From: Poteriospumella lacustris
Lineage: Eukaryota; Sar; Chrysophyceae; Chromulinales; Dinobryaceae
Assembly (NCBI GenBank): GCA_008000375.1
Contig: SMOI01000058.1
Span: 1-64,000 of the forward strand
Length of the DNA stretch: 64,000 bases
Direction: 5' to 3'
Shown here: positions 1 through 9,300 of the stretch, piece by piece
Layout of the letters: each line of letters begins with the position of its first letter
Numbering within the stretch: the stretch's first letter is position 1
Made by a program: the position numbers and the translations under genes
Notes under the pieces: model-generated
What the model was told of the DNA's origin: nothing
Seen by the model: only the letters and a program-made list of their open reading frames with translations
Databases searched by the model: none

Positions 1-1620
1 ACGAGGAAACAGTGATGGCCGGCTTGAAGATGTTGAACGAGTCTTCTGCCGTCGACACCAACACGCCAGGAATCTGCGGGTGGAAGTGCAGCTCCTTGAC
101 GTTCTTCTGGCCCAGGTGCAAGAACAGCAACTGCGGAGGATACTCGCCGGCCACACCCTCCGACGTCGATTGGTCGGCCTCCACGGACAAGTCCCAGATG
201 GACACCTGGTCGTCAGCGCTCGATACCGCGAGCATCGACTCGTCGTGGGGGTTCCACTGGATGCTCGTGACTGGCTGCTTGTGGTAGGTGAAGTACGCCA
301 AGGGATTGCTCGCATCTGTGCGGATGCGACGCAGATCCCACACCTTGAATGACCCGTCGTCGCAACCAGACGCCAGCAGGTAGCCCACGCGCGCATTCCA
401 CGTGATGACGTTGATATCCGCCGCGTGCACATTGGGAGCGACGATCTGCGCCTTGCTTTTGTCGCGGATGTCCCAGATGCGGATCGAGCGATCCACTGAA
501 CACGACGCGAAGACTGTTTGCTCCGTCGGCGACCACTGCAGGTCTTCGACGCTGTCCGTGTGGCCTTGGAAGCCACCACTGCTGCTGCTCACACACTCCC
601 ACGACGTGCCGCTGCTTTGGGGCTGATAGACGTGGATGCCACCCGCGCAATCGCCCGCGGCGAACCGACCAGCGTTCGTAGGACACCAATCCAACGCATA
701 ACCCTCGGCCCGGTGAGCTGTCGATGTGAATACTGGCTTGGTGGGCGCGTTGGGTCGCGGAACACTGCCCGCCATCATGGACTGCGTCAGCTCCGACAAG
801 TCATACACATGGACATGACCAGTGTCCGCCCAGGTCGCAACCACACCAGGACGCTGGGGCATGGCGCGAACGCGATTGACGCCGCCGTAATGATTGATGT
901 TCACGTGATCGATCGTGGGGTCCTCGTCCAGATCGTCATCGTTGTCCTCGTCGTGATCATTCTCGTCGTCCGACTCAGGTGCAACATATGTCTTGTGCAA
1001 GTCCTTCAGCTGCAACAGCGTCAGCTTGTTCTTCTCCGGCCGATCGGCTTGGGAGCCTGTGACCAAGTGCATCGTCAACGGAAACTACACAACACCCAAC
1101 AACCACACATCAACGTCAGCATCCCACTGCCTACTCACTGCATCATAACAACAACCGCAGCACTTACACGAAGACGATTGTCGCCCAGCGTATCGCGAAT
1201 CACATCGAATGACAGACAAGGCCACTCCGTGCGCATGGAGTGGTACATGATGTATGCGCTGGGGTCGTATTCCAACTCCTCGCCCTCCGGCAGCTGATCG
1301 ATTCCAGGTCTCCACACTTGCTTCGCTGACGCTGGCTCCTCTACCGCCTCGGCAGCGGGCTCCGATGTTTGCATCCCATCGCCATGGGTCGCATCGAACT
1401 CCTCACCCTCGACCTCCTCGATGTCCTCCTCATCCACTTCGTTGTCTTCCAACGATTCTTCTTCGAACACATCGCCGTATGGATCTTCGAACTCCAGTCC
1501 TTCAATCTCATCGGTCATCATCGCATTGTCGTCGCGCTCTTCCTCTTGGCGTGCACCGCCGGCCGAGCGCTTGGCGCCGACCACCGGTCCGCCTGCAGGT
1601 CGTTTTCGTTGCTCACTCAT
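1..1620 (-). CDS. GRWD1: GRWD1/Rrb1-like WD40 ribosome-biogenesis protein (3' end off the window)
   Basis: Two exons: 1168-1620 and <1-1084, with an 83-nt GTAAGT...TGTAG intron at 1085-1167. The start is the ATG at 1620 (MSEQRKRP); the open frame upstream has no convincing start. The N-terminus is basic, then strongly acidic (GLEFEDPYGD, then a Glu/Asp run). The family signature follows: a Tyr-His-x-x-x-x-x-x-P-C-L-S-F-D stretch, then GDNR joined across the intron to FPLTMHLVTGSQA. Several WD40 repeats come next (VATWADTGHVHVYD, FASCSVDRSIRIWD, LASGCDDGSFKVWD, LAVSSADDQVSIWD). The frame is still open at base 1 but is near the usual C-terminus. Family role (known): nucleolar histone/Rpl3-binding chaperone in 60S ribosome assembly. 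Confidence is high for the family; the stop codon lies outside the window. Confidence 0.93.
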
Positions 1621-2146
1621 GTTGACAGCACGGATACGCAATCCTTTGTAGGTTCCATCGGTGACTCCTGCATGGACATGTTGGTTCGGACCGCTGCAGA
1701 AACTTATTCGACCTCGACTAAAGCGAGAAATCACTGGCTGGTTGGGGATGCGACACACACCGACACAAGCGGCGGTATCGCCAAACTTGGCCCAGGAGAC
1801 AGATTCGACGCCAAACTAGACGTCGATGCCACCGCCGACACCGCCGCCGACACCGCGTCAACCCAACCACCGCGACGACGACCCTTCACTTGGCCCCCTG
1901 CCACCGACCACGGTGGCAGCGATGTGTCCGACTTGTGTGGTTATATCGGATACCGATACAGTCCACAGCAGAATGACCTACATGCGGGGAGAACAATAAC
2001 AATACCACTACCAGGCTCAGGTGGGACGCCGAAAGACTTAGGAGGGCGTATCCTCATGCCAAGGAATTACAACTACACCCACCGACAACCGTCGCTTTGA
2101 AACGCTACCCTTGTAGCACAGATATATGCTGGCCAGCGGGCGTCAA
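1621..2146. other. Intergenic, 5' side of GRWD1 and 3' side of the ClpP-like fragment
   Basis: About 0.5 kb without a convincing gene. It should hold the GRWD1 promoter. A GCCGCC/ACCGCCGACACC-rich stretch lies near 1825-1865. A + strand open frame through this region is antisense to GRWD1 and has no recognisable domain. Confidence 0.5.
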
Positions 2147-2354
2147 TCACTGTTGCTCACTCTTCGGAGTCAACGCACTGGCCACTTTCAGCAGACTGTC
2201 GTCTGGGAACAGCACTCTGTCGATGATACCGTACGCGATTGCCTCTTCTGGGGAGAGATATTTGGCACGAGCTGTATCTTGCTGTACAACTGCTTGGTTC
2301 TCTCTCGGTTGACGATCCGCTGTGGACCATTTCAAGGGGTCGCAAGTAAGAGAG
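2147..2354 (-). pseudogene. ClpP/ClpR C-terminal fragment, in frame downstream of the HtrA stop
   Basis: The translated minus strand between about 2300 and the stop at 2147 reads like the last 50 residues of a Clp protease proteolytic subunit: QQDTARAKYLSPEEAIAYG, then IIDRVLFPDD. This matches the DTxRD-x-(F/Y)-(M/L)-S-x-x-E-A-x-x-YG-(I/L)-(I/V)-D pattern of ClpP/ClpR. No Ser/His active-site regions of ClpP occur upstream; that DNA encodes HtrA. The segment is in the same frame as HtrA, separated from it only by the TAG at 2357-2359. It may be a terminal exon of HtrA: a 57-nt GT...AG intron at 2304-2360 would remove the stop and keep frame. Or it may be the remnant of a broken clp gene. I cannot decide between these. 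Confidence 0.6.
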
Positions 2355-2356
2355 AC

Positions 2357-3709
2357 CTACTGCGAAGGCCCTGGCTTGACCACAGGCGGCATTGTCATCA
2401 TCTTCTTCCGTTCTTGCAAAATGTGGTGCATGTCCGACGGTTTTACTGATAAGATATGCTGTGTTCCACTTTCACCGCGAGTGACAACCACTGTGGACAA
2501 ATGCCCAGGTTTACACGCGTCCAAACATGCTTCCGCTTCGTCGGCTGAACGAACCATCTCATCATTGACCTTTACGATGACGTCGTATCGTCGCAAGCCA
2601 GCCAACTCGGCTGGTGATCCTGACTTGACACGTAGTACCAATGCACCAGACGTCACAGGCATATGAGACGCATTGGGATCTTCGTTGTTGATTTTCGCTA
2701 CATCAGGAGTGACTGAATGGATGTCGATGCCGAAGAAGGCATGATTGGGTTTTCGCCCTTCCTTCAAGACATTGTAGACGGCACGAGCACGATTCATGGG
2801 GATAGCGAAGCCTATCGCCTCCGTGTTTGTACGCACCATCGTATTGATGCCAATGACCTCTCCGCGATCATTCACTAAAGGCCCACCACTGTTCCCGCTA
2901 TTCAACGCGGCATCGGTTTGAATATAGGTACCTTTCAAATGAAGCGCCCCTACTTCGAGAGCAGACCTCCGTGGGCTCGATACAACACCCAAGGTCACCG
3001 TGAAATCCAATCCAACTGGACAACCAACGGCGATTACCCAGTCCCCTGCCTGCAGCGTTGACGAATCTCCCAGCGGGGCTACAGGCAGTTTTAATCCATG
3101 TTCTTGACTTAGATCAGCTTTGAGTACGGCTAAGTCAGTAAATTCATCCAATTCAACGACTGATGCCTTGAATGTGCGCCCGGTGGAGAGCTGAAAGGTG
3201 ACTTTCTTCGCATTTTCAACGACGTGTGCATTGGTCAGAATGTAACCATCCTCTCCGACTACGAACCCTGTCCCAGCCACTCGAATTGTGTCGCCCTCAT
3301 GAAAATTATCGTTGAGCATTGCCATGAAGGGCGTCACTTCACGTTCGACATCGATTCGAACGACTGATGGACCCACGGCTTGCACTGCTTGACGAACAAA
3401 CGAGGACGAAGATTGCTGGGCAACCAACGACGACGACTGAGGAGATTGCTTCAAGAAAGTTGATGAAAGCCCCATGGTATTGATCTTGTTCGAAGACAGA
3501 AACGATATGGCCTTTGAGCCTGTTACTGGACGTTCCCAAACTTGAACCACCTGTGCGCGAGCATCGAGACTTTCGAGGACGGCAGAACTAGGGAGCGTAC
3601 TAATCATCGCATTTGATGCTAGTCCCAAAGCTTTTGACAGTACCGACTTCAAGATAGCATGCGAGCAAGTAATAGTGATAAGAAGACAAAAAAATACCCA
3701 GAAAACCAT
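2357..3709 (-). CDS. HtrA/Deg-type serine protease with one PDZ domain and a signal peptide
   Basis: 450 residues from the ATG at 3709 (MVFWVFFCLLITITCSHA). The longer open frame upstream starts only with GTG. The N-terminus is a clear secretory signal, followed by about 90 Ser/Gln-rich residues that could be a second targeting segment. The trypsin-like HtrA domain shows the full catalytic triad: His162 in TNAHVV, Asp192 in FTDLAVLK, Ser274 in GNSGGPL. A PDZ domain follows (about 320-425; GALVLRVKSGSPAELAGL). Family role (known): ATP-independent degradation or chaperoning of damaged proteins in organelles or the secretory system. The signal suggests ER entry, possibly a plastid or its surrounding compartments (inference). 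The frame stops at a TAG immediately before a ClpP-like tail, so the true C-terminus is uncertain. Confidence 0.92.
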   Translation of the reverse strand: MVFWVFFCLLITITCSHAILKSVLSKALGLASNAMISTLPSSAVLESLDARAQVVQVWERPVTGSKAISFLSSNKINTMGLSSTFLKQSPQSSSLVAQQSSSSFVRQAVQAVGPSVVRIDVEREVTPFMAMLNDNFHEGDTIRVAGTGFVVGEDGYILTNAHVVENAKKVTFQLSTGRTFKASVVELDEFTDLAVLKADLSQEHGLKLPVAPLGDSSTLQAGDWVIAVGCPVGLDFTVTLGVVSSPRRSALEVGALHLKGTYIQTDAALNSGNSGGPLVNDRGEVIGINTMVRTNTEAIGFAIPMNRARAVYNVLKEGRKPNHAFFGIDIHSVTPDVAKINNEDPNASHMPVTSGALVLRVKSGSPAELAGLRRYDVIVKVNDEMVRSADEAEACLDACKPGHLSTVVVTRGESGTQHILSVKPSDMHHILQERKKMMTMPPVVKPGPSQ

Positions 3710-4105
3710 TTCACCGGTCACAAAATCCTGTACCACTCACTATCATCCACTTGTGTACACTTGAATCTGTCGGCCACTGTCGACCATGTGCAACAAGGTC
3801 CTCCAGGCTCTGGACTTGGACTTCTTCGTCGCAAAGACGATGAAATGATCGATCGAACGCAAGGAAAATGGAAAAGGTGATGATGATGATGATGATGGCG
3901 ACGATGACCGATGCCGGAGGACGCGATGGCGACGACGGTTTCACAGTTGTTGTCACAACGTTTCGTTCGTTTTCTCGTTGTTCATTGTCGAGCATTGCGA
4001 GATCGACAAAGTGAATGAACCGATAAAAATTCAACCTCTGAATTGATCAATCTCGGTAGTGACACACTAATTCTTCATTGTTTCTCTTTTCCTCCAACCG
4101 CAACA
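3710..4105. promoter_or_regulatory. Divergent intergenic region between HtrA (-) and Dpy-30 gene copy 1 (+)
   Basis: About 0.4 kb that must hold both 5' regions. It contains a GATGATGAT microsatellite near 3880-3897. No TATA box or other clear promoter motif was recognised, and small open frames here have no domain. Confidence 0.4.
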
Positions 4106-4682
4106 ATGAACAAAGTTTCCCTTCTCACTCTCGGCAAAAAACTCCGCGATGGCAACTTGTATGTCATCAGCATACACGACTTGGAACCCAATGGTCTGAT
4201 CGTACATGCATACGATCAGTCGAACAGTAAAGAGTATATTCTTCCCATCACAGAATTTCAGGTATGTGCAGAGCTCGCCTTTTCGTTTCTCCCGCTTGGT
4301 CCCGATGATGACCCGCTCTATGTCCATGCAAATATTCAGTTGGTCGCAGCACGATACTCACGAAGCAAGGAGAGCCTGACTGCGCTCATCGAGTCAGTGG
4401 ACATTTTCCCGCAGGGCAAAGACTTCGTTCTAGTATCGAGCAACGACGCGCTTCCCGCCCCCAAGCAGCGACTGCAAGGAGCAGATTTGGAGCAGTTATT
4501 GAAGGAGCAGTTGGCCTATGGCGGACCTACAATGAACGAGCTAATGGTAACAGGGCTGCTGGAGCTTTGTAAGGTGAAACCTGTGGGTTTGGATGCAGTG
4601 CGTTGGCTTGGCGAATGGTTTCTGGCCAACAATCCGGTGAAGCCCAACGTGGTAGATCCGGATGAAGAGTAGCTGGGCACTT
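4103..4682 (+). repeat. Left arm of an inverted gene duplication
   Basis: About 580 bp, identical as far as I compared by eye to the reverse complement of 5040-5619. Identity begins only a few bases before the ATG and ends about 10 bases after the stop, so the repeat is almost exactly the coding sequence. Sequence outside the arms is unrelated. Confidence 0.9.
4106..4672 (+). CDS. Dpy-30-motif protein, copy 1 (probable ciliary/axonemal protein)
   Basis: The uninterrupted frame from the ATG at 4106 gives 188 residues. A likely 78-nt intron (4262-4339, GTATGT...ATTCAG) lies in frame without a stop; its size matches the introns of neighbouring genes. If it is removed the protein is 162 residues. 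The C-terminal third carries a Dpy-30-like helical hairpin (MNELMVTGLLELCKVKPVGL, then DAVRWLGEWFLANNP). Dpy-30 motifs mediate dimerisation and docking onto amphipathic helices in chromatin and radial-spoke/axonemal complexes (known). The N-terminal half has no recognised domain. The start is the ATG preceded by CAACA; longer upstream starts lie outside the duplicated block. Confidence 0.8.
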   Translation: MNKVSLLTLGKKLRDGNLYVISIHDLEPNGLIVHAYDQSNSKEYILPITEFQVCAELAFSFLPLGPDDDPLYVHANIQLVAARYSRSKESLTALIESVDIFPQGKDFVLVSSNDALPAPKQRLQGADLEQLLKEQLAYGGPTMNELMVTGLLELCKVKPVGLDAVRWLGEWFLANNPVKPNVVDPDEE

Positions 4683-5039
4683 GGAGTCCTACAATTGTGC
4701 AGAAGTCTTTTGTTTTCTTGTATTTTCTTTGAAAAGATGTAATATATTTCTAAAGTAATTTGGGCTGTTGGCATTTGTGTGTTGCATAATAGGTTGAAAT
4801 GGAGAATGATTGTGGACAATCACTTGAAGAGTTCAAATCTTTCACTTGAGTTCATCAAAAAGGGATGGTTGTACAATCATGAATCTATTTCTTTTGTTTG
4901 TGAAAACCTATTGCGCGAAAGCTTTGCAAACAGAGCACAAACAACTTGTGAAAGATAATACAAATTTTCTCAGTTGCATTTACAAGAGTAACATAATCCA
5001 TAAGACCTTATACAAACAATGGATCGATTGGTGCACTAC
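4683..5039. other. Spacer between the inverted gene copies
   Basis: 357 bp, AT-rich. It holds the 3' flanks of the two convergent copies. No gene and no transposon-like ends were seen in it. Confidence 0.6.
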
Positions 5040-5619
5040 CAGTGCCCAGCTACTCTTCATCCGGATCTACCACGTTGGGCTTCACCGGATTGTTGGCCAG
5101 AAACCATTCGCCAAGCCAACGCACTGCATCCAAACCCACAGGTTTCACCTTACAAAGCTCCAGCAGCCCTGTTACCATTAGCTCGTTCATTGTAGGTCCG
5201 CCATAGGCCAACTGCTCCTTCAATAACTGCTCCAAATCTGCTCCTTGCAGTCGCTGCTTGGGGGCGGGAAGCGCGTCGTTGCTCGATACTAGAACGAAGT
5301 CTTTGCCCTGCGGGAAAATGTCCACTGACTCGATGAGCGCAGTCAGGCTCTCCTTGCTTCGTGAGTATCGTGCTGCGACCAACTGAATATTTGCATGGAC
5401 ATAGAGCGGGTCATCATCGGGACCAAGCGGGAGAAACGAAAAGGCGAGCTCTGCACATACCTGAAATTCTGTGATGGGAAGAATATACTCTTTACTGTTC
5501 GACTGATCGTATGCATGTACGATCAGACCATTGGGTTCCAAGTCGTGTATGCTGATGACATACAAGTTGCCATCGCGGAGTTTTTTGCCGAGAGTGAGAA
5601 GGGAAACTTTGTTCATTGT
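5040..5619 (-). repeat. Right arm of the inverted gene duplication
   Basis: Reverse-complement copy of 4103-4682. No mismatch was found in the stretches compared, including the candidate intron, which here lies at 5383-5460. Retaining the intron argues for DNA-mediated copying rather than a retrocopy, if it is an intron. Confidence 0.9.
5050..5616 (-). CDS. Dpy-30-motif protein, copy 2 (same protein as copy 1)
   Basis: Encodes the same 188-residue frame as copy 1 on the opposite strand. The two genes converge tail to tail across a 357-bp spacer. The 5' flank of this copy (5620 onward) differs from that of copy 1, so the copies must use different promoters; one may be silent. See copy 1 for the domain and the possible intron. 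Confidence 0.78.
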   Translation of the reverse strand: MNKVSLLTLGKKLRDGNLYVISIHDLEPNGLIVHAYDQSNSKEYILPITEFQVCAELAFSFLPLGPDDDPLYVHANIQLVAARYSRSKESLTALIESVDIFPQGKDFVLVSSNDALPAPKQRLQGADLEQLLKEQLAYGGPTMNELMVTGLLELCKVKPVGLDAVRWLGEWFLANNPVKPNVVDPDEE

Positions 5620-6339
5620 GCAGAAAGGTGGCAGCGTTGATGAAAAAGAGATGATGTGATACGATCTGCTACGTTTATGTGTAAAGTTTCTATTTCGCGA
5701 AGACGTCTTCTCCTGCTCAACCTTCAGGCAATTCGATCAAGTTGGGACGGCCAACAACAGACTAGTTGGTCAACTTTCCATCGAATGCATGATGAGACAG
5801 GAGTCCTGCGACCAACGTTCAATCAAGAGAAGATAACTCTTGGTTGTGAAACGGCCCGGTCTCAGATACACAGAAAAACACAGACCTACAAAATCATCAC
5901 CTCATTGCGGACGGAACCTCTTCGACATACGACGAGAAAGGACGCATATGCTTTATTTGAAACGAGCGATGTCATTGTTTTCACGTTACAGAGATGGAAC
6001 GACGGGCGATGGTGAATGACAGGAGTGTACAACAAACCTCGCACTCGAAAGCAACGATACACGCACGGAGGAGACAGACGACTACCAAAAATGTACTGGA
6101 CACGCACAGGCTATAGTTTACTTACATAACGATATATGCCGACATCGCTCACAAAAGGATCCCTTTTGTGGCCATACTTGTCGTTTGCTTGTGGGGAATG
6201 AAGGGAAAGTTTGGTTCTCTTGCTTGTTGACAGGAAGAAGTTTGATCCAGACCGACAAAAAGGGACCGACGAGCAAGACAGTCCATGAACGGACGGTGCT
6301 GTTGTGCTATATACAGAGAGAGTAAATGCGTTTTGCGCG
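5620..6339. other. Intergenic, 5' of Dpy-30 copy 2 and 3' of the SNF2 gene
   Basis: About 0.7 kb. Open frames of 73-119 codons occur on both strands, but none has a domain or plausible composition. Nothing else was recognised. Confidence 0.5.
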
Positions 6340-9300
6340 TTACTTCTTGCCACGCGTTTGCAAAATTGAATTGAAGCGATTCACGGCTTGTCGCTGCATC
6401 CGCCGCAAACGATCAACCTGCGCCAACGTGAGCGTCTGACCAGGAGCGCTGTTTGCATCAGGATTCACTGAAGCTGCCATTGGTGCATCTGATGGCGGCG
6501 ATGGTACTCCAGCTGCGGGTGCATGCGCAACGCTATCAAGGCTATTGCCACTACTATTTCCACTGCGAGAGTGCAAACTTGCTTGTGACGGCAACGATGG
6601 TGGTAGAGTGTTGGCTGGTGCCACTGCAGATACGGTCATGGTCGTCGATTGTGGAGGCAGCTGCTGATGGGCCATTGGCACTTGTGACGACGGCACAGTG
6701 AACATCGGCGTTACCTTGGTTGCTGATGGGGGTGCACCATTCGCGAACATACTGCCAGAGAAGTACAGGTTATCCGGCGCAGACGTTGATGGTGGCTTCC
6801 GTGCAGTTGCCGCCGCCCACGCCTGGGCTGCAGTAAAACCGTGTGGCGGTCGTTGTGGTTCCATCGTGGTCGATACCGCCGTTGCCGACTGGGCGGAAGC
6901 TGCTCCTGAGGTACCAGGTTGCGTCACAGGATACACGATGGTACCGTTGGGCATGATTTGCGCTCCCGATGGTAGTTGCTCCAGCGTTACCATCTGTGGC
7001 GGCGGCTGTAAATGAGGATGAAAGCGATGCAATTGAGTCGCAGATGAAGGTGGTTGCTGATACAACGGGTATCCCACGATTTGTTGGTGAGGCATCGTCG
7101 TCGACAGTGACGCCATTGATCCCGGTATCATTGGCTGCACCGATATTGACGCCGGGACCGCCGACGGTGTATTGTCCCGTGGTGTACTTCCCGCGGAAAG
7201 GCTTCCATTGACTGAGGTCGCCGCAAATGTCGCCGTGTTTGGCAGGGACAACGATGGATGCGACGGCGGTGCCGCCACAGACCGCTGCAGTAACTGCCCC
7301 GTCGACGTCGCAAACGAAGGCAGCGACTGTGTCGCGGAGTGGAACACTGGTGGCTGTGGTGCCATCACCAGGCTTTGCCTTTGCAACTGGAGCATCGCCT
7401 GTTGACTGTGTACTTGCATGGGATTCGATGGTGGCTGTTGCTGAATCAGGGCTGCGAAGGGGTTCTGAGGCGTAGGAGCCCGCACTGGTGGTGCGGCAAC
7501 TGCAGCTGACTGAGCTGGGACAGGCGGGGCCGCCACAGTAGTCGCAGTAGGCGCCGCTGGAGCAGTGACAGAGCCAGTCGTTGGTGGCACTTCCATGACG
7601 AGGGCTTGCGAGCCCTGTCGTTGTCGATATTGGCTGCGAATAAAGCTGGCATACATACCGCTCATGGCTTCAACGCGGCCATACAACGTATCCAACGATT
7701 CATACACCGCCTGTGTCGACGATACACACAACAAGGCCAACTCATACACTTGCAATCGACACCGCACATCGTCCAGATTCGGTATATCCAAGATCTGTGG
7801 GCCTGGCGGCGGAGGATTTTGACCGCTTCCGACGATGCCATGGCTTTGTCGCACTCGGTAGGTGGAATGCTGCACGGAGAGTTCACTCACTTTTTGACGA
7901 ATGATACGTTGACGGTGCGTCTCAATGCTGGTATTGACGGCCTGGAACAGCTCAAACAGCTTGAACATCATAGCATTCCGCGTTTCGACTGGAATCATCG
8001 AACGCCAATTCGAAGAAGCCGACGATGAGCGCCCATTCACTGAAAGCCCGACAGCACTGGCTCGTTGCGCCGACTTCTTCGACTGATTTGACACGAAACC
8101 TGACTGTGGGCGTGGGGCATAATCCTTCTGGATACGTTCCTTCATGAAGTCAATCGCCTGGGGCAGGTCCAACGACTTACACAATGTTTCGACATCGACT
8201 TGCACACGCTGTAGCAAGTCGAAATCACGTACCAACCACAGCAACAGGTGCAGCAGCTCCGCATGGGTGGCCGTCAGCACCTCCGATGGGTAGACACAAG
8301 CAGCCGTCAGATTGGCCATTGGATTTTTACTCTTCGTGACCCACGAGGAGAATTCAACACGGCACGACAGCAGTCGGAAAGTGACGGCGAGAATGTTGTT
8401 GTTGCCCGTTGCGTTGCTGAGGGCCGCTCCGTTGGTCGGAGCGGCGGCTTGAGATGACGATGCCGTCGTCGTCGCTGTGGTGGCCGACGGAGCAATCGTA
8501 GATGCCGTCGGTTTGGCCTTCAGCGCTGCTGGTAGAACGAACAAGCGATGCATGTTCGACGCAGCCTCTGAAATCGATTGCAGCGTTGGTTGGAACGGCG
8601 TGTCGTCGTGACCAGCCTGCTGTTCCGCTTTCCATTTTTGCTCAGCCAACTCCGCTGGAGTCATCACCTCTTCCACAACGGCGGCGGATGCCTCCGCAGC
8701 CGCGGCAGCAGCGGCCGATGCGCCTTGTCCGTCAACAGTTAGGGCTACTGATGAACTGGGAGCGACATCTTTCAGCTGCGCAGCCAGCTGGCGACGATGG
8801 TGATGAATTCGAATGGCCACCATGATCTGGACGCCCTGAATCAAATATGCGATCAAATTCGGCGAGTCGATGTCCATCATCGCTTGGTGAGCCGGAGAAC
8901 GATACTGCAGATGGGAAACCAAGGCACGATTGGCCTGTGTCGGAGGTGCACGCGACGACAACGGCGACACGATCTTCTTCAACGTGTCGTCGGTCAACAT
9001 GCGACGGAAAATACGAATGACCGGCCATATCCACGCCAACTTTTGCGCTGGTTCTGGCCGATCTGCCGAGGAATTAAGCACTCGGAACATTTGCAGCCCA
9101 GGCAAACCCAGTTCGAACAAAGCCATCGCCGTGAAATATTGGTTGTTTTCATCGGCGGCACATTCGCCCAGCGATTGCAACAGACGCGTCGTGAACAACA
9201 TGCCATCGAAGCGCTTCGACACCGTGACTGTCATCATTTCGACCGATTCGTCATCATCGTCGTCGTCCTCATCGTCGTCACCATCCTCCGCGTGGGCACC

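Noticed and set aside
1369-2100. 243-codon + frame
   Set aside because: Mostly antisense to GRWD1 exon 1; no domain in the remainder.
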